Below, in pieces: positions 18,112-26,036 of a stretch of 64,000 nucleotides of DNA. The notes under the pieces are model-generated. The model was not told the DNA's origin. It did no database searches and saw only the letters and a program-made list of their open reading frames with translations. The stretch covers positions 248,001 to 312,000 of the forward strand of contig NZ_JASERT010000001.1 of the NCBI RefSeq assembly GCF_030027245.1, read 5' to 3'. The translations under genes and the position numbers were made by a program. This DNA is from Asticcacaulis sp. EMRT-3. Its GTDB lineage: Bacteria > Pseudomonadota > Alphaproteobacteria > Caulobacterales > Caulobacteraceae. Each line of letters starts with the position of its first letter. The first letter of the stretch is position 1.

Positions 18112-18951
18112 ATGGCACAACATGAAGCGAAGGCTTTCGAGGTGATCCACCCCGATGACAAGCCGATCTGGCTGTGCCTGCGTCAGGAAGCGCAGGACGC
18201 TTCGGCCAAAGAACCGGCCCTGGCCTCCATGCTGCATTCCACCATCCTGTCGCATGGCGATCTGGCTTCGGCCCTGTCCTATCATATTGCGCGCAAGCTG
18301 GGCGACGATTCGATGTCGAGCATCACCCTGCGCGAACTGGCTCAGGCCTGCTTTGCCAGCGATGCTTTGCTGGTCGATTATGCCGAGGCCGATTTGCAGG
18401 CGGTATATGAGCGCGATCCGGCGGCCAAGGGCTATATGCAGGCCTTCATGTATTTCAAAGGCTTTTTGTCGCTGCAAATCTATCGCGTGTCGCATTGCCT
18501 GTGGACGCAGGGGCGCACCACGATGGCCCATTACCTGCAAAGCCGGGTGTCGGAGCTTTTCCAGATCGACATCAATCCGGCGGCGCGCATCGGCAAGGGC
18601 GTCTTCCTTGACCACGGCACCGGCATTGTTATCGGCGAAACGGCCGTGGTCGGCGATGACTGCTCGATTTTGCAAGGCGTGACCCTGGGCGGCACCGGCG
18701 CGGAACGCGGCGACCGTCACCCCAAGATTGGCAAGGGTGTTTTGCTGGGGGCCGGGGCCAATGTGCTCGGCAATATCCAGATCGGCGACTATGCCAAGAT
18801 CGCGTCAGGCTCGGTGGTGCTGCGCCCCGTGCCCGCCCATTGCACGGCGGCGGGCGTACCGGCCAAAATCGTCAACTGCAAGACGTGCGAAGATCCGGCC
18901 CGGCAGATGGACCACACCATGCCTGAAATCGATCTCGACTATTCGATCTGA
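18112..18951 (+). CDS. cysE: Serine O-acetyltransferase
   Basis: 279 residues. The N-terminal alpha-helical domain (about 1-150, including ERDPAAKGYMQAFMYFKGF) is followed by a left-handed beta-helix of hexapeptide repeats with DHGTGIVIGETAVVGDD, GVTLGGTG and RHPKIGKGVLLGAG. It makes O-acetylserine for cysteine synthesis. A GGAG ribosome site lies 11 bases upstream. The stop codon region is repeated in tandem (18949-18984). Confidence 0.96.
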   Translation: MAQHEAKAFEVIHPDDKPIWLCLRQEAQDASAKEPALASMLHSTILSHGDLASALSYHIARKLGDDSMSSITLRELAQACFASDALLVDYAEADLQAVYERDPAAKGYMQAFMYFKGFLSLQIYRVSHCLWTQGRTTMAHYLQSRVSELFQIDINPAARIGKGVFLDHGTGIVIGETAVVGDDCSILQGVTLGGTGAERGDRHPKIGKGVLLGAGANVLGNIQIGDYAKIASGSVVLRPVPAHCTAAGVPAKIVNCKTCEDPARQMDHTMPEIDLDYSI

Positions 18952-18984
18952 GATAGCTGCCTGAGATAGCTGCCTGAGATACCT
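18949..18984. repeat. Tandem repeat of 13-bp stop-codon unit after cysE
   Basis: TGAGATAGCTGCC occurs twice in tandem, then TGAGATACC and TGA. The first TGA is the cysE stop, so each unit would add another in-register stop trinucleotide. Confidence 0.8.
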
Positions 18985-19159
18985 GATTGTGGAAAAAGAC
19001 GCTTTGGGGTTTGCGCTGTCGTGCGGCAGGCCGTAAACGGGCCTCACAACAAAGTTTATCCCCGTCGCCGGTAATTGCGGCTATGTTGGCCGTCCTTTTT
19101 GGGGGCTGCGCTGATGAAGGCGGATAGGCACCCTTTTTGCTCATTTGCCGAGGCCAGAC

Positions 19160-19360
19160 ATGACACCCGCCGAAATCACCAAGGTTCAGGACTACCTTTT
19201 CAACACCTTCAAGACCAAGGGGCTTGAGGTCAAGGCCCGCAAGCAGAAGGATTCCGCCGAAGTGTTTATCGGCGAGGAATTCGTCGGCGTCGTCTATGTC
19301 GATGAGGACGAGGCCGGTTCCTACATGTTTGAAATGGCCATTCTCAAGGAAGACCTCTAA
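19160..19360 (+). CDS. DUF3126 family protein
   Basis: 66 residues, starting at the ATG at 19160 with GAGGCC upstream. The sequence TKVQDYLFNTF...GEEFVGVVYVDEDEAGSYMFEMAIL matches the small DUF3126 family conserved in Alphaproteobacteria; function unknown. It has no membrane segment. It follows cysE by 208 bases and has its own terminator downstream. Confidence 0.9.
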   Translation: MTPAEITKVQDYLFNTFKTKGLEVKARKQKDSAEVFIGEEFVGVVYVDEDEAGSYMFEMAILKEDL

Positions 19361-19405
19361 TGTACTTGCACCACAGTCGGGCGAAGGGCTTGGTGGGTAA
19401 ATAAG

Positions 19406-19472
19406 AGCCCCTCACCCGGTCACCTTCGCTACGCTTGGCTCCCGTCCTCTCCCCTTTATTAAGGGGAGAGGG
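19406..19472. repeat. Intergenic palindromic repeat, family B (half copy)
   Basis: GCCCCTCACCCGGTCACCTTCG...GGCTCCCGTCCTCTCCCC-TTTATTAA-GGGGAGAGG: the right half of the family-B repeats at 25854, 35690 and 54081. Confidence 0.75.
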
Positions 19473-19478
19473 AATAAG

Positions 19479-19509
19479 CAACGCCTCCGGAAACGGGGGC
19501 GTTTTTTTA
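19479..19509 (+). terminator. Rho-independent terminator after DUF3126 gene
   Basis: ACGCCTCC-GGAAAC-GGGGGCGT stem followed by seven T. Confidence 0.8.
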
Positions 19510-19511
19510 TC

Positions 19512-19607
19512 AGAGCACGGGTCTGATTCAATCAAACCTGTGCTCTCATTCTTTGTTTTGTCGCTCTTCCTTATCCGAAAAGTGAAGCCACTTTTCGGGG
19601 AAACGCT
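19512..19607. repeat. Family-D convergent-intergenic element
   Basis: Hairpin 1 AGAGCACGGGT...ACCTGTGCTCT (19512-19546) encloses CTGATTCAATCAA. A TCTTTGTTTTGTCGCTCTTCC linker and hairpin 2 GAAAAGTG-AAGC-CACTTTTC follow, then GGGGAAACGCT. The last base is part of the stop codon of the minus-strand gene at 19607. Confidence 0.75.
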
Positions 19608-20167
19608 TAGTACATATCAGGGGTTTTGCGGCGGCGCTTATTGACCGGTTCGACATCGGGCGGGCTGGGATTATTGACCGTGCGTTCGTAATCGGCCTTG
19701 GCCTGACGGGCCTTCTTTTCGGTGCGGCGCACCTTGTGCAATTGCAGTTCCTCGCCGAAGGCCAGCACGATCTGCGAAAACATCGGCAGGAATTGCGGGA
19801 AGCGCGTTGCCACGAAGCCGGCGGCGATGGCCGCCACCGTGGCCAGGACGGGCGAGGTGGCGGACAAGGTATCGATCAGGCGCGAAATGCTGCCGACGGT
19901 CGAATTATTGAACGCCTCGTCAATGGCCGATTGTTTGCGCTTGCGTCTGTTCTGCGGCAGCAGGCGCAGGCCGAAATAGATGAGGATCGGCAGGAGGAAC
20001 AGGCCGCCCAGCGCAATCGGCCCCCAAATCGGCCCGATGGTGTGCACCACCAGGGCGAAAAGGCCGATACTGATCCAGATGAAGCCGAGAATCGTGCTCG
20101 CCAAAATCAGCGTAATGCCGATAATGAAGGTTTTCATCGCGTCGATCTGGCTGGAGAAGTTGAACAT
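19607..20167 (-). CDS. Membrane protein of unknown function
   Basis: 186 residues from the ATG at 20167 (AGGGAAGA upstream). An amphipathic start (MFNFSSQID) is followed by two transmembrane helices (about 10-32 and 36-60), a basic loop RNRRKRKQS, a possible third weak hydrophobic stretch (SATSPVLATVAAIAAGFVATRF) and a basic, charged tail. No family recognised; the layout resembles small DUF-type inner-membrane proteins. It converges on the DUF3126 gene, with family B and D repeats between. Confidence 0.65.
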   Translation of the reverse strand: MFNFSSQIDAMKTFIIGITLILASTILGFIWISIGLFALVVHTIGPIWGPIALGGLFLLPILIYFGLRLLPQNRRKRKQSAIDEAFNNSTVGSISRLIDTLSATSPVLATVAAIAAGFVATRFPQFLPMFSQIVLAFGEELQLHKVRRTEKKARQAKADYERTVNNPSPPDVEPVNKRRRKTPDMY

Positions 20168-20309
20168 GATCTTCCCTGATTTGCGGGCCTGATTTGCCCA
20201 AGTCTGATCTTTGAGTAACCAGCCCAATATAAAAGCGCAATGATTAAGGCTCTCTTTTTTCAAGATGACTCGCTATGTTAAGCGTTTGTGATTGCCGGGA
20301 GGGGTTTGG

Positions 20310-20588
20310 ATGAGCGTGATTTACGGGCTGTGGCATGGATTGAAAGTGCTGGGCGCGGGACTGTATGGCTTGCTGACCCTGGGCCTGGTCTGGGCAGGTC
20401 TGGCACAGCTTGGCCGCGCGCCGCGCTGGGGATGGGCCTGTTTTGCCGTGGTGCTGGGCGTGTTTGCCGTGCGCGGCTTGCTGGTCAATCGCGGCGTGGC
20501 CAAGGGGGCCAGTTATGTGATCGCCACCGGGCTTTATATAGTGTTTTTCGTAGCTGCGGCCCTGATCACCGGCTATCAGGGCGTTTAA
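20310..20588 (+). CDS. Small membrane protein, unknown
   Basis: 92 residues, ATG at 20310 with GGGAGGGG upstream. Three hydrophobic helices (about 12-33, 40-58, 68-90) separated by short basic loops. No family recognised. Its stop overlaps by four bases the stop of the converging aminotransferase gene. Confidence 0.65.
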   Translation: MSVIYGLWHGLKVLGAGLYGLLTLGLVWAGLAQLGRAPRWGWACFAVVLGVFAVRGLLVNRGVAKGASYVIATGLYIVFFVAAALITGYQGV

Positions 20589-21901
20589 GCCGTCTCGGCC
20601 AAGGCCTGACGGATCGTTTCGACCATGCGGTCGATCTGGCTTTTTTCGACGATCAGGGGCGGCGACAGGGCGATGATGTCGCCGGTGACGCGCACCAGCA
20701 GCCCCTTGTCGAAGCAGCGGTCGAACACCTCCAGCGCGCGGGCCGTGGGCGCGCCTGCGCGCGGCTCCAGCTCGATGCCGCCGATCAGGCCCAGGTTGCG
20801 GATGTCGATGACGTGATGGGCGTCGCGCAAACTGTGCATGGCCTCCTGCCAGTAGGGGGCCAGACCGGCTGCGCGGGCAAACAACCCGTCTTCTTCATAA
20901 ACCTCCAGCGTGGCGATGCCGGCGGCGCAGGCCAGCGGATGGCCGGAATAGGTATAGCCGTGGAACAGCTCGATCGGCGTTTCCGATGCCTGCATGAAGG
21001 TGTCATAGATGCGGTTGGAAACGGCCACGGCCCCCATCGGCACGGCGGCATTGGTCAGCCCCTTGGCCATGCAGATCATATCGGGGCGGACGCCGAAATA
21101 ATCGGCGGCGAAGGCTGCGCCCAGCCGTCCGAAACCGGTGATCACCTCATCGAAGATCAGCAAAATATCGTGTTTGTCGCAGATGGCGCGCAGGCGTTCG
21201 AGATAGCCTTTGGGCGGCACCAGAACACCGGTGGAACCGGCGACCGGCTCAATGATGACGGCGGCGATGGTGGAGGCGTCATGCAGGGCCACGATGCTTT
21301 CTAGGTCATTGGCCAGCGCATCGGCGAGGCCCGCCCCAAGCTCCGGCTGGCCCTTGGCGAACAGATTACCGGTATGCGTATGCGGCAGGTGATCGACGCC
21401 GGTCAGCAGGCTGCCAAACGTCATGCGGTTGCGCACAATGCCGCCGACGCTGATGCCGCCGAAGCCGACGCCATGATAGGCGCGTTCGCGGCCGATCAGG
21501 CGGGTGCGCGTGCCCTGACCGCGCATCCTCTGGTAGGCCAGGGCGATTTTCAGGGCGGTATCGGCCGATTCCGAGCCGGAATTGGTGTAGAAAATGCGCT
21601 TGAGATCATAGGGCATGATCGCGGCCAGCTTTTCGGCAAACTGAAACGCCAGCGGGTGGGCCATATTGAAGGTGGGGGCGAAATCCATCTCCGCCGCCTG
21701 TTGTTGAATCGCGGCGGTGATGGCTTCGCGGCCATGACCGGCATTGACACACCACAGGCCCGCCGTGCCATCCAGAATCTCGCGGCCATCCACGTCGGTG
21801 TAATACATGCCTTTGGCGCGGGTCAGCAGCTTGGGTTTCGCTTTGAAGGCGCGATTGGGCGTGAAGGGCATCCAGAAATTTTCGAGAGACGCTGGTGGCA
21901 T
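20585..21901 (-). CDS. Class III omega-aminotransferase (omega-amino acid/putrescine--pyruvate type)
   Basis: 438 residues from the ATG at 21901 (MPPASLENFWMPFTPNR, the typical start of beta-alanine--pyruvate aminotransferases). PLP features: NSGSESADTALK, AYHGVGFGG, EPVAGSTGVL, FDEVITGFGRLG, and the Schiff-base Lys in CMAKGLTN. It transaminates omega-amines or omega-amino acids with pyruvate. It is transcribed divergently from the GntR regulator, with operator palindromes in the 138-bp gap, so it belongs to the polyamine regulon. Confidence 0.9.
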   Translation of the reverse strand: MPPASLENFWMPFTPNRAFKAKPKLLTRAKGMYYTDVDGREILDGTAGLWCVNAGHGREAITAAIQQQAAEMDFAPTFNMAHPLAFQFAEKLAAIMPYDLKRIFYTNSGSESADTALKIALAYQRMRGQGTRTRLIGRERAYHGVGFGGISVGGIVRNRMTFGSLLTGVDHLPHTHTGNLFAKGQPELGAGLADALANDLESIVALHDASTIAAVIIEPVAGSTGVLVPPKGYLERLRAICDKHDILLIFDEVITGFGRLGAAFAADYFGVRPDMICMAKGLTNAAVPMGAVAVSNRIYDTFMQASETPIELFHGYTYSGHPLACAAGIATLEVYEEDGLFARAAGLAPYWQEAMHSLRDAHHVIDIRNLGLIGGIELEPRAGAPTARALEVFDRCFDKGLLVRVTGDIIALSPPLIVEKSQIDRMVETIRQALAETA

Positions 21902-21954
21902 GGAGGTTCCGGTGGTGCAAAAACCCGCAGTTTGATGAGGACAGGGGCGGGAAC

Positions 21955-21971
21955 TGTGATAAGTTGTCACA
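21955..21971. promoter_or_regulatory. Secondary operator-like inverted repeat (TGTGA-N7-TCACA)
   Basis: TGTGATAAGTTGTCACA lies 15 bases from the main palindrome at 21986. Same half-sites but wider spacing. It may assist regulator binding in the divergent region; inference only. Confidence 0.4.
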
Positions 21972-21984
21972 GGGCTTTGAGTGA

Positions 21985-21996
21985 GTGTGATCACAA
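21985..21996. promoter_or_regulatory. Operator palindrome 1 of the polyamine regulon
   Basis: GTGTGATCACAA. The core TGTGATCACA is perfectly palindromic and shared with four other promoters (22817, 28904, 34082, 40170). It lies between the divergent aminotransferase and gntR genes and would allow autoregulation. Confidence 0.8.
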
Positions 21997-22039
21997 AATG
22001 CGGTTATGCGCAAGCGTGCGCCCGGAAGGTAAGAAAAGA

Positions 22040-22765
22040 ATGGTCGTGGCCAGACTGGAGGCATCAGCGGGCGGCATCGGGGCGGAGGCCCGGATACATG
22101 ATCAGGTCTATGACCGCTTGGCCGAGGCGCTGATTCAGGGGCAGATTCCGCCGGGCAAGTCGGTCAGCTTGCGCGGGCTGGCTGAAAATCTCGGCGTGTC
22201 GCCCATGCCGGTGCGTGAAGCCGTGCGCCGCCTGATTGCCGAAAGGGCGCTGGAGGTGCAGCCGTCGAACAAGCGTTTGCGTGTGCCGGACTTAAGCGAA
22301 CATCGCCTGATGCAACTGGCCAAGGCGCGCCAGTGGGTGGAACCGGAACTGGCCTTTTTGGCCACCGCCCACGCCACGAAGGACACCACCCGGCGTCTGC
22401 GTGACGACGATGCGGCGGTGATGGCGGCGCTGGCCAAGGGCGATGTGTCGGCCTATATGCAGTCCAATCAGGATTTCCACTTTTCGATCTATCGTCTGGC
22501 CGGGGCCGAGCTGTTTTTCGACATGGCGCGCACCCTGTGGCTACAGGCAGGGCCCTTCATGCGCGTGGTGTTTGGCCGCATGGGCACGGTGCACCTGCCG
22601 CGCGACCACCATCAGGACATGATTGCGGCGCTGGAACGCGGCGATGCCGAGGCCGTGCGGGTGTCGATGGCCGCCGATATTCACGAGGGCATGGATCTGA
22701 TGATGGAGGCCATCAAGGCGCAGGCGGAGCCGGAACCCAAACGCCGCAAGCGACCATCAAAATAG
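22040..22765 (+). CDS. GntR/FCD-family transcriptional regulator of polyamine genes
   Basis: 241 residues from the ATG at 22040 (GGAAGG at 22024-22029); an in-frame ATG at 21998 would overlap the operator. N-terminal winged helix (about 10-75) with RGLAENLGVSPMPVREAVRRL as recognition region; C-terminal FCD-type helical ligand domain with DFHFSIYRLAG and the HHQDMIAAL metal/ligand motif. The consensus TTGTGATCACAA has GntR-type GT...AC half-sites. Context makes it the local repressor or activator, perhaps sensing putrescine or an intermediate. Regulator-operator pairing is inferred. Confidence 0.88.
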   Translation: MVVARLEASAGGIGAEARIHDQVYDRLAEALIQGQIPPGKSVSLRGLAENLGVSPMPVREAVRRLIAERALEVQPSNKRLRVPDLSEHRLMQLAKARQWVEPELAFLATAHATKDTTRRLRDDDAAVMAALAKGDVSAYMQSNQDFHFSIYRLAGAELFFDMARTLWLQAGPFMRVVFGRMGTVHLPRDHHQDMIAALERGDAEAVRVSMAADIHEGMDLMMEAIKAQAEPEPKRRKRPSK

Positions 22766-22787
22766 CGTGCAGCCGGTTGCCCGGCCC

Positions 22788-22828
22788 TTGACTTTTTATC
22801 GGCTCCCGGTGTGTAATTGTGATCACAA
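22788..22828 (+). promoter_or_regulatory. puuC promoter with operator palindrome 2
   Basis: TTGACT (22788-22793), 18-base spacer, TGTAAT (22812-22817), and TTGTGATCACAA at 22817-22828 covering the expected transcription start. This geometry suits repression by a bound regulator. Confidence 0.7.
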
Positions 22829-22845
22829 AACCGGAGTTTGCCGTC

Positions 22846-24366
22846 ATGAGCCTGCCTGAGCCGATCAAGCCCGCCGACACGTTGCAAGGCATTCTGGCCG
22901 CCGTGGAGGCTATGGATAAGCCCGGTACGGCGATCATCGACGGCAAGGCGGTGGCCTCTTTGTCGTGGCGCACCTTCGATAATTACGCATCGCGCGATGG
23001 CAGGCTGATCAACAGTATCGCGGCCTGTGATGCCGGGGATGTGGATCGGGCGGTGATCGCGGCGCGAGCGGCTTTTGAGGACGGGCGCTGGCGCGGACTG
23101 GCCCCGAAACAGCGCAAGGCGATCCTGTTCCGGCTGGCCGAGTTGATGGGCGAACACGCCGAAACCCTGGCCCTGCTGGAATGTCTCGATACCGGCAAGC
23201 CGATTGCTCAGGCGCGCGGTTTCGATATTCCCGCCGCCATCAATACCACGCGCTATTATGGTGAGGCGCTCGACAAGATCTATGGCGAGGTGGCCCCGAC
23301 GCCGGAAGACCGGCTATCCTATGTGGTGCATGAACCGCTGGGCGTGGTCGGCGCCATCGTGCCGTGGAATTTCCCGCTGCATATGGCGATGTGGAAGGTG
23401 GCTCCGGCCCTGGCAATGGGCAATTCGGTGGTGCTGAAACCGGCTGAAAATTCTTCGATGACGGCCATTTTCGCGGCGCAACTGGCGCTGGAGGCCGGTG
23501 TGCCGCCGGGGGTATGGAATGTCGTGCCGGGTCTTGGCGCAGAGGCCGGTGACGCTTTGGCCAGGCATATGGATGTCGATATGATCACCTTTACCGGCTC
23601 CGGGCCGGTGGGGCGACAACTGATGCGCGCCTCGGCGGATTCGAACCTGAAGCGCGTGTCGCTCGAACTGGGCGGCAAGTCACCGCAGATTGTCTTTGCC
23701 GATTGCGATGATCTGGATGCGGCGGCGGAAGCCGCGGCCTGGGGTGTGTTTTACAATCAGGGTCAGGTCTGCACGGCGGCGTCGCGCCTGCTGGTGGAAG
23801 ACAGTATCCGTGATGATTTTGTCAAGCGCGTCGCCGAGGTGGCGAAGACGATCCGGGTCGGCGATCCGTTCGATCCGGCCACCCAGTTCGGCGCGATGAT
23901 TTCCGAACGGCAGATGTTTACGACGCTCGACTATATCGAAAAAGGTCAGGCCGAGGGCGGGCGCGTGGTGCTGGGCGGGCGGCGGCTGATGGCCGAAACG
24001 GGCGGCTATTATGTCGGCCCCACGGTGATCGACGGCATCGCGCCCGGCAATGTGCTGGCGCAGGAAGAGGTGTTCGGGCCGGTTCTGTCGGTGATGAGCT
24101 TCAAGGATGAGGCCGACGCCTATAAAATCGCCAATGACACCATCTATGGGCTGGCGTCGGGGGTGTGGACCGCCAATATCAGTAAGGCCATGCGGGCGGC
24201 GAAAGCCTTGCGGGCGGGTCTGGTCTGGATCAATGGCTGGGACGCCTGCGACATCACCTCGCCGTTCGGTGGCGTCAAACAGTCGGGCTTCGGGCGTGAT
24301 CGCTCGTTGCACGCCCTCTATAAATACGCCGATCTGAAAGCGGTCAGCATCAGTTACAAGGCCTGA
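22846..24366 (+). CDS. puuC: Gamma-glutamyl-gamma-aminobutyraldehyde dehydrogenase (PuuC-like)
   Basis: 506 residues from the ATG at 22846 (CCGGAG at 22831). Aldehyde dehydrogenase motifs: PWNFPLHMAMWK, LKPAENSS, FTGSGPVG, the general-base Glu in LELGGKSPQ, the catalytic Cys in NQGQVCTAASR and EEVFGPVLS. It oxidises the aldehyde arising from gamma-glutamylputrescine or aminobutyraldehyde with NAD(P)+. First gene of an operon with gabD (three-base gap). The exact aldehyde is inferred from context. Confidence 0.88.
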   Translation: MSLPEPIKPADTLQGILAAVEAMDKPGTAIIDGKAVASLSWRTFDNYASRDGRLINSIAACDAGDVDRAVIAARAAFEDGRWRGLAPKQRKAILFRLAELMGEHAETLALLECLDTGKPIAQARGFDIPAAINTTRYYGEALDKIYGEVAPTPEDRLSYVVHEPLGVVGAIVPWNFPLHMAMWKVAPALAMGNSVVLKPAENSSMTAIFAAQLALEAGVPPGVWNVVPGLGAEAGDALARHMDVDMITFTGSGPVGRQLMRASADSNLKRVSLELGGKSPQIVFADCDDLDAAAEAAAWGVFYNQGQVCTAASRLLVEDSIRDDFVKRVAEVAKTIRVGDPFDPATQFGAMISERQMFTTLDYIEKGQAEGGRVVLGGRRLMAETGGYYVGPTVIDGIAPGNVLAQEEVFGPVLSVMSFKDEADAYKIANDTIYGLASGVWTANISKAMRAAKALRAGLVWINGWDACDITSPFGGVKQSGFGRDRSLHALYKYADLKAVSISYKA

Positions 24367-24369
24367 ATC

Positions 24370-25821
24370 ATGAAACTTTCCGATAGCCAGCGCGCCCTGC
24401 TGGGCGACCTGATCTTTAGCGAGGCGGCGTCTGACCGTTTCGCTGTGCTTAATCCCGCCGACGGCTCAACCTTGTGTTACGTCAAGGCGCAAGGTGCGGT
24501 GGAAACGACGCAGGGCATCGCCGCCGCCGATACGGCGTTTGCCGCGTGGTCGGGTATGACGGCCAAGGCGCGCTGCCAGATCCTGCGTACATGGAACGAC
24601 CTCGTGCTTCAGCACAGCGAAGATCTGGCCATGCTGGTGACGCTGGAACAGGGCCGTCCGATCCGCGAAACGCGCGGCGAAGTGACCTATGGCGCATCGT
24701 TTTTGGAATGGTTTTCCGAAGAGGGCAAGCGCGCCTATGGCCGCACCATTCCGGCCACGGCACCGGGCAAGCATTTGCAGGTGATCAAGCAACCGATTGG
24801 GGTGTGCGTGGCGATTACGCCGTGGAATTTCCCGATCTCGATGATCACGCGCAAAGTGGCTCCGGCTTTGGCGGCGGGCTGCACGGTGGTGATCAAGCCT
24901 TCGGAAGAAACGCCTCTGTCGGCGCTGGCTCTGTATGCCCTGGCGCGTCAGGCGGGCCTGCCCGAAGGCGTGGTGACCGTCATTACCAGCCTGCACGCCA
25001 AAGAGGTGGGCGAGGCCATGACCAGCGATCCGCGCGTCAAAAAGCTGTCCTTCACCGGCTCGACCCCGGTGGGCAAGCTGCTCTATGCCCAGTGCGCGCC
25101 GACCATGAAAAAGGTGTCGATGGAGCTGGGCGGCAATGCGCCGTTTATCGTGTTTGACGACGCCGAACTTGAGGCCGCGGTCGAAGGGGCGATGGCCTCG
25201 AAATACCGTAATTCCGGCCAGACCTGCGTCTGCGCCAACCGCATTCTGGTGCAGGCGGGCATCTATGATCGTTTCGCCGCCGCCCTGACGGAAAAGGTCA
25301 AGGCGCTGAAACTGGAAGCGGGCTGGCATGAAGAAACGACCCTGGGGCCGCTGATCAATCGGAAGGCCATCGACAAGGTGAAACATCTGGTCGATGACGC
25401 CGTGGCGCACGGCGCGAAGGTGGAAAGCGGCGGCGGCGTCGATGGGCAGGGTGCGCTGTTTTATCAGGGCACGGTGCTGACCCATGTGACGCGCCAGATG
25501 GAGATTTTCGATACCGAAATCTTCGGGCCGGTGGCGCCGCTTTTCAAATTCGAAACGGAAGAAGAAGCGATCCAGCTTGCCAATGACACGCCGTTCGGCT
25601 TGGCGGCCTATGCCTATACGCGCGACATTGGCCGCGCCATGCGCGTGGCGGCGCATTTGCAGTATGGCATGGTCGGCATGAATGACGGGCTGATCTCGAC
25701 CGAGGTGACGCCGTTTGGCGGTGTCAAGGAATCGGGCATTGGCCGTGAGGGCGCGCTGGAGGGTTTGGAAGAGTATCTGAATATCAAATACATCTCCTAT
25801 GGCGGGCTGGGAGAGATTTGA
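24370..25821 (+). CDS. gabD: Succinate-semialdehyde dehydrogenase (GabD-like)
   Basis: 483 residues, normal GabD length. TPWNFPISMITRKVAPALAAGC, KPSEETPLSALAL, FTGSTPVGKLL, the Glu in MELGGNAPFIVF and the catalytic Cys in NSGQTCVCANR all match GabD. It turns succinate semialdehyde from GABA into succinate. It starts three bases after puuC, so it is co-transcribed from the operator-controlled promoter. Confidence 0.93.
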   Translation: MKLSDSQRALLGDLIFSEAASDRFAVLNPADGSTLCYVKAQGAVETTQGIAAADTAFAAWSGMTAKARCQILRTWNDLVLQHSEDLAMLVTLEQGRPIRETRGEVTYGASFLEWFSEEGKRAYGRTIPATAPGKHLQVIKQPIGVCVAITPWNFPISMITRKVAPALAAGCTVVIKPSEETPLSALALYALARQAGLPEGVVTVITSLHAKEVGEAMTSDPRVKKLSFTGSTPVGKLLYAQCAPTMKKVSMELGGNAPFIVFDDAELEAAVEGAMASKYRNSGQTCVCANRILVQAGIYDRFAAALTEKVKALKLEAGWHEETTLGPLINRKAIDKVKHLVDDAVAHGAKVESGGGVDGQGALFYQGTVLTHVTRQMEIFDTEIFGPVAPLFKFETEEEAIQLANDTPFGLAAYAYTRDIGRAMRVAAHLQYGMVGMNDGLISTEVTPFGGVKESGIGREGALEGLEEYLNIKYISYGGLGEI

Positions 25822-25853
25822 GATGGGGAAGATTTGAACCCTTTCGCACAAAC

Positions 25854-26027
25854 ACCCCTCTCCCCTCGTGAGGGGAGAGGACGGGAAACAAGCTGCGTCA
25901 GCAGCGTCGTTGACCGGGTGAGGGGCTGCCCGACGATTGCGCTTCGTCAGCGGACAGCCCCTCACCCGATCACCTTCGCATGGCTCGGCTCTCGTCCTCT
26001 CCCCATGTGCATGGGGAGAGGGGGGAG
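25854..26027. repeat. Intergenic palindromic repeat, family B (full copy)
   Basis: CCCCTCTCCCCTCGTGAGGGG at the left, CTCTCCCCATGTGCATGGGGAGAGG at the right, with inner arms GACCGGGTGAGGGGCTG and CAGCCCCTCACCCGATC. It separates gabD from the next aminotransferase, and its right arm ends in GGGGAGAGGGGGGAGAG, which acts as a ribosome site (see 26018). Confidence 0.85.
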
Positions 26028-26028
26028 A
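26018..26028 (+). promoter_or_regulatory. Repeat-derived ribosome binding site for the TTG-initiated aminotransferase
   Basis: GAGGGGGGAGA at the end of the family-B repeat lies 8-9 bases before TTG 26037. There is no other purine-rich stretch or in-frame ATG nearby except one inside the repeat. Confidence 0.6.
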
Positions 26029-26036
26029 GTGATGTT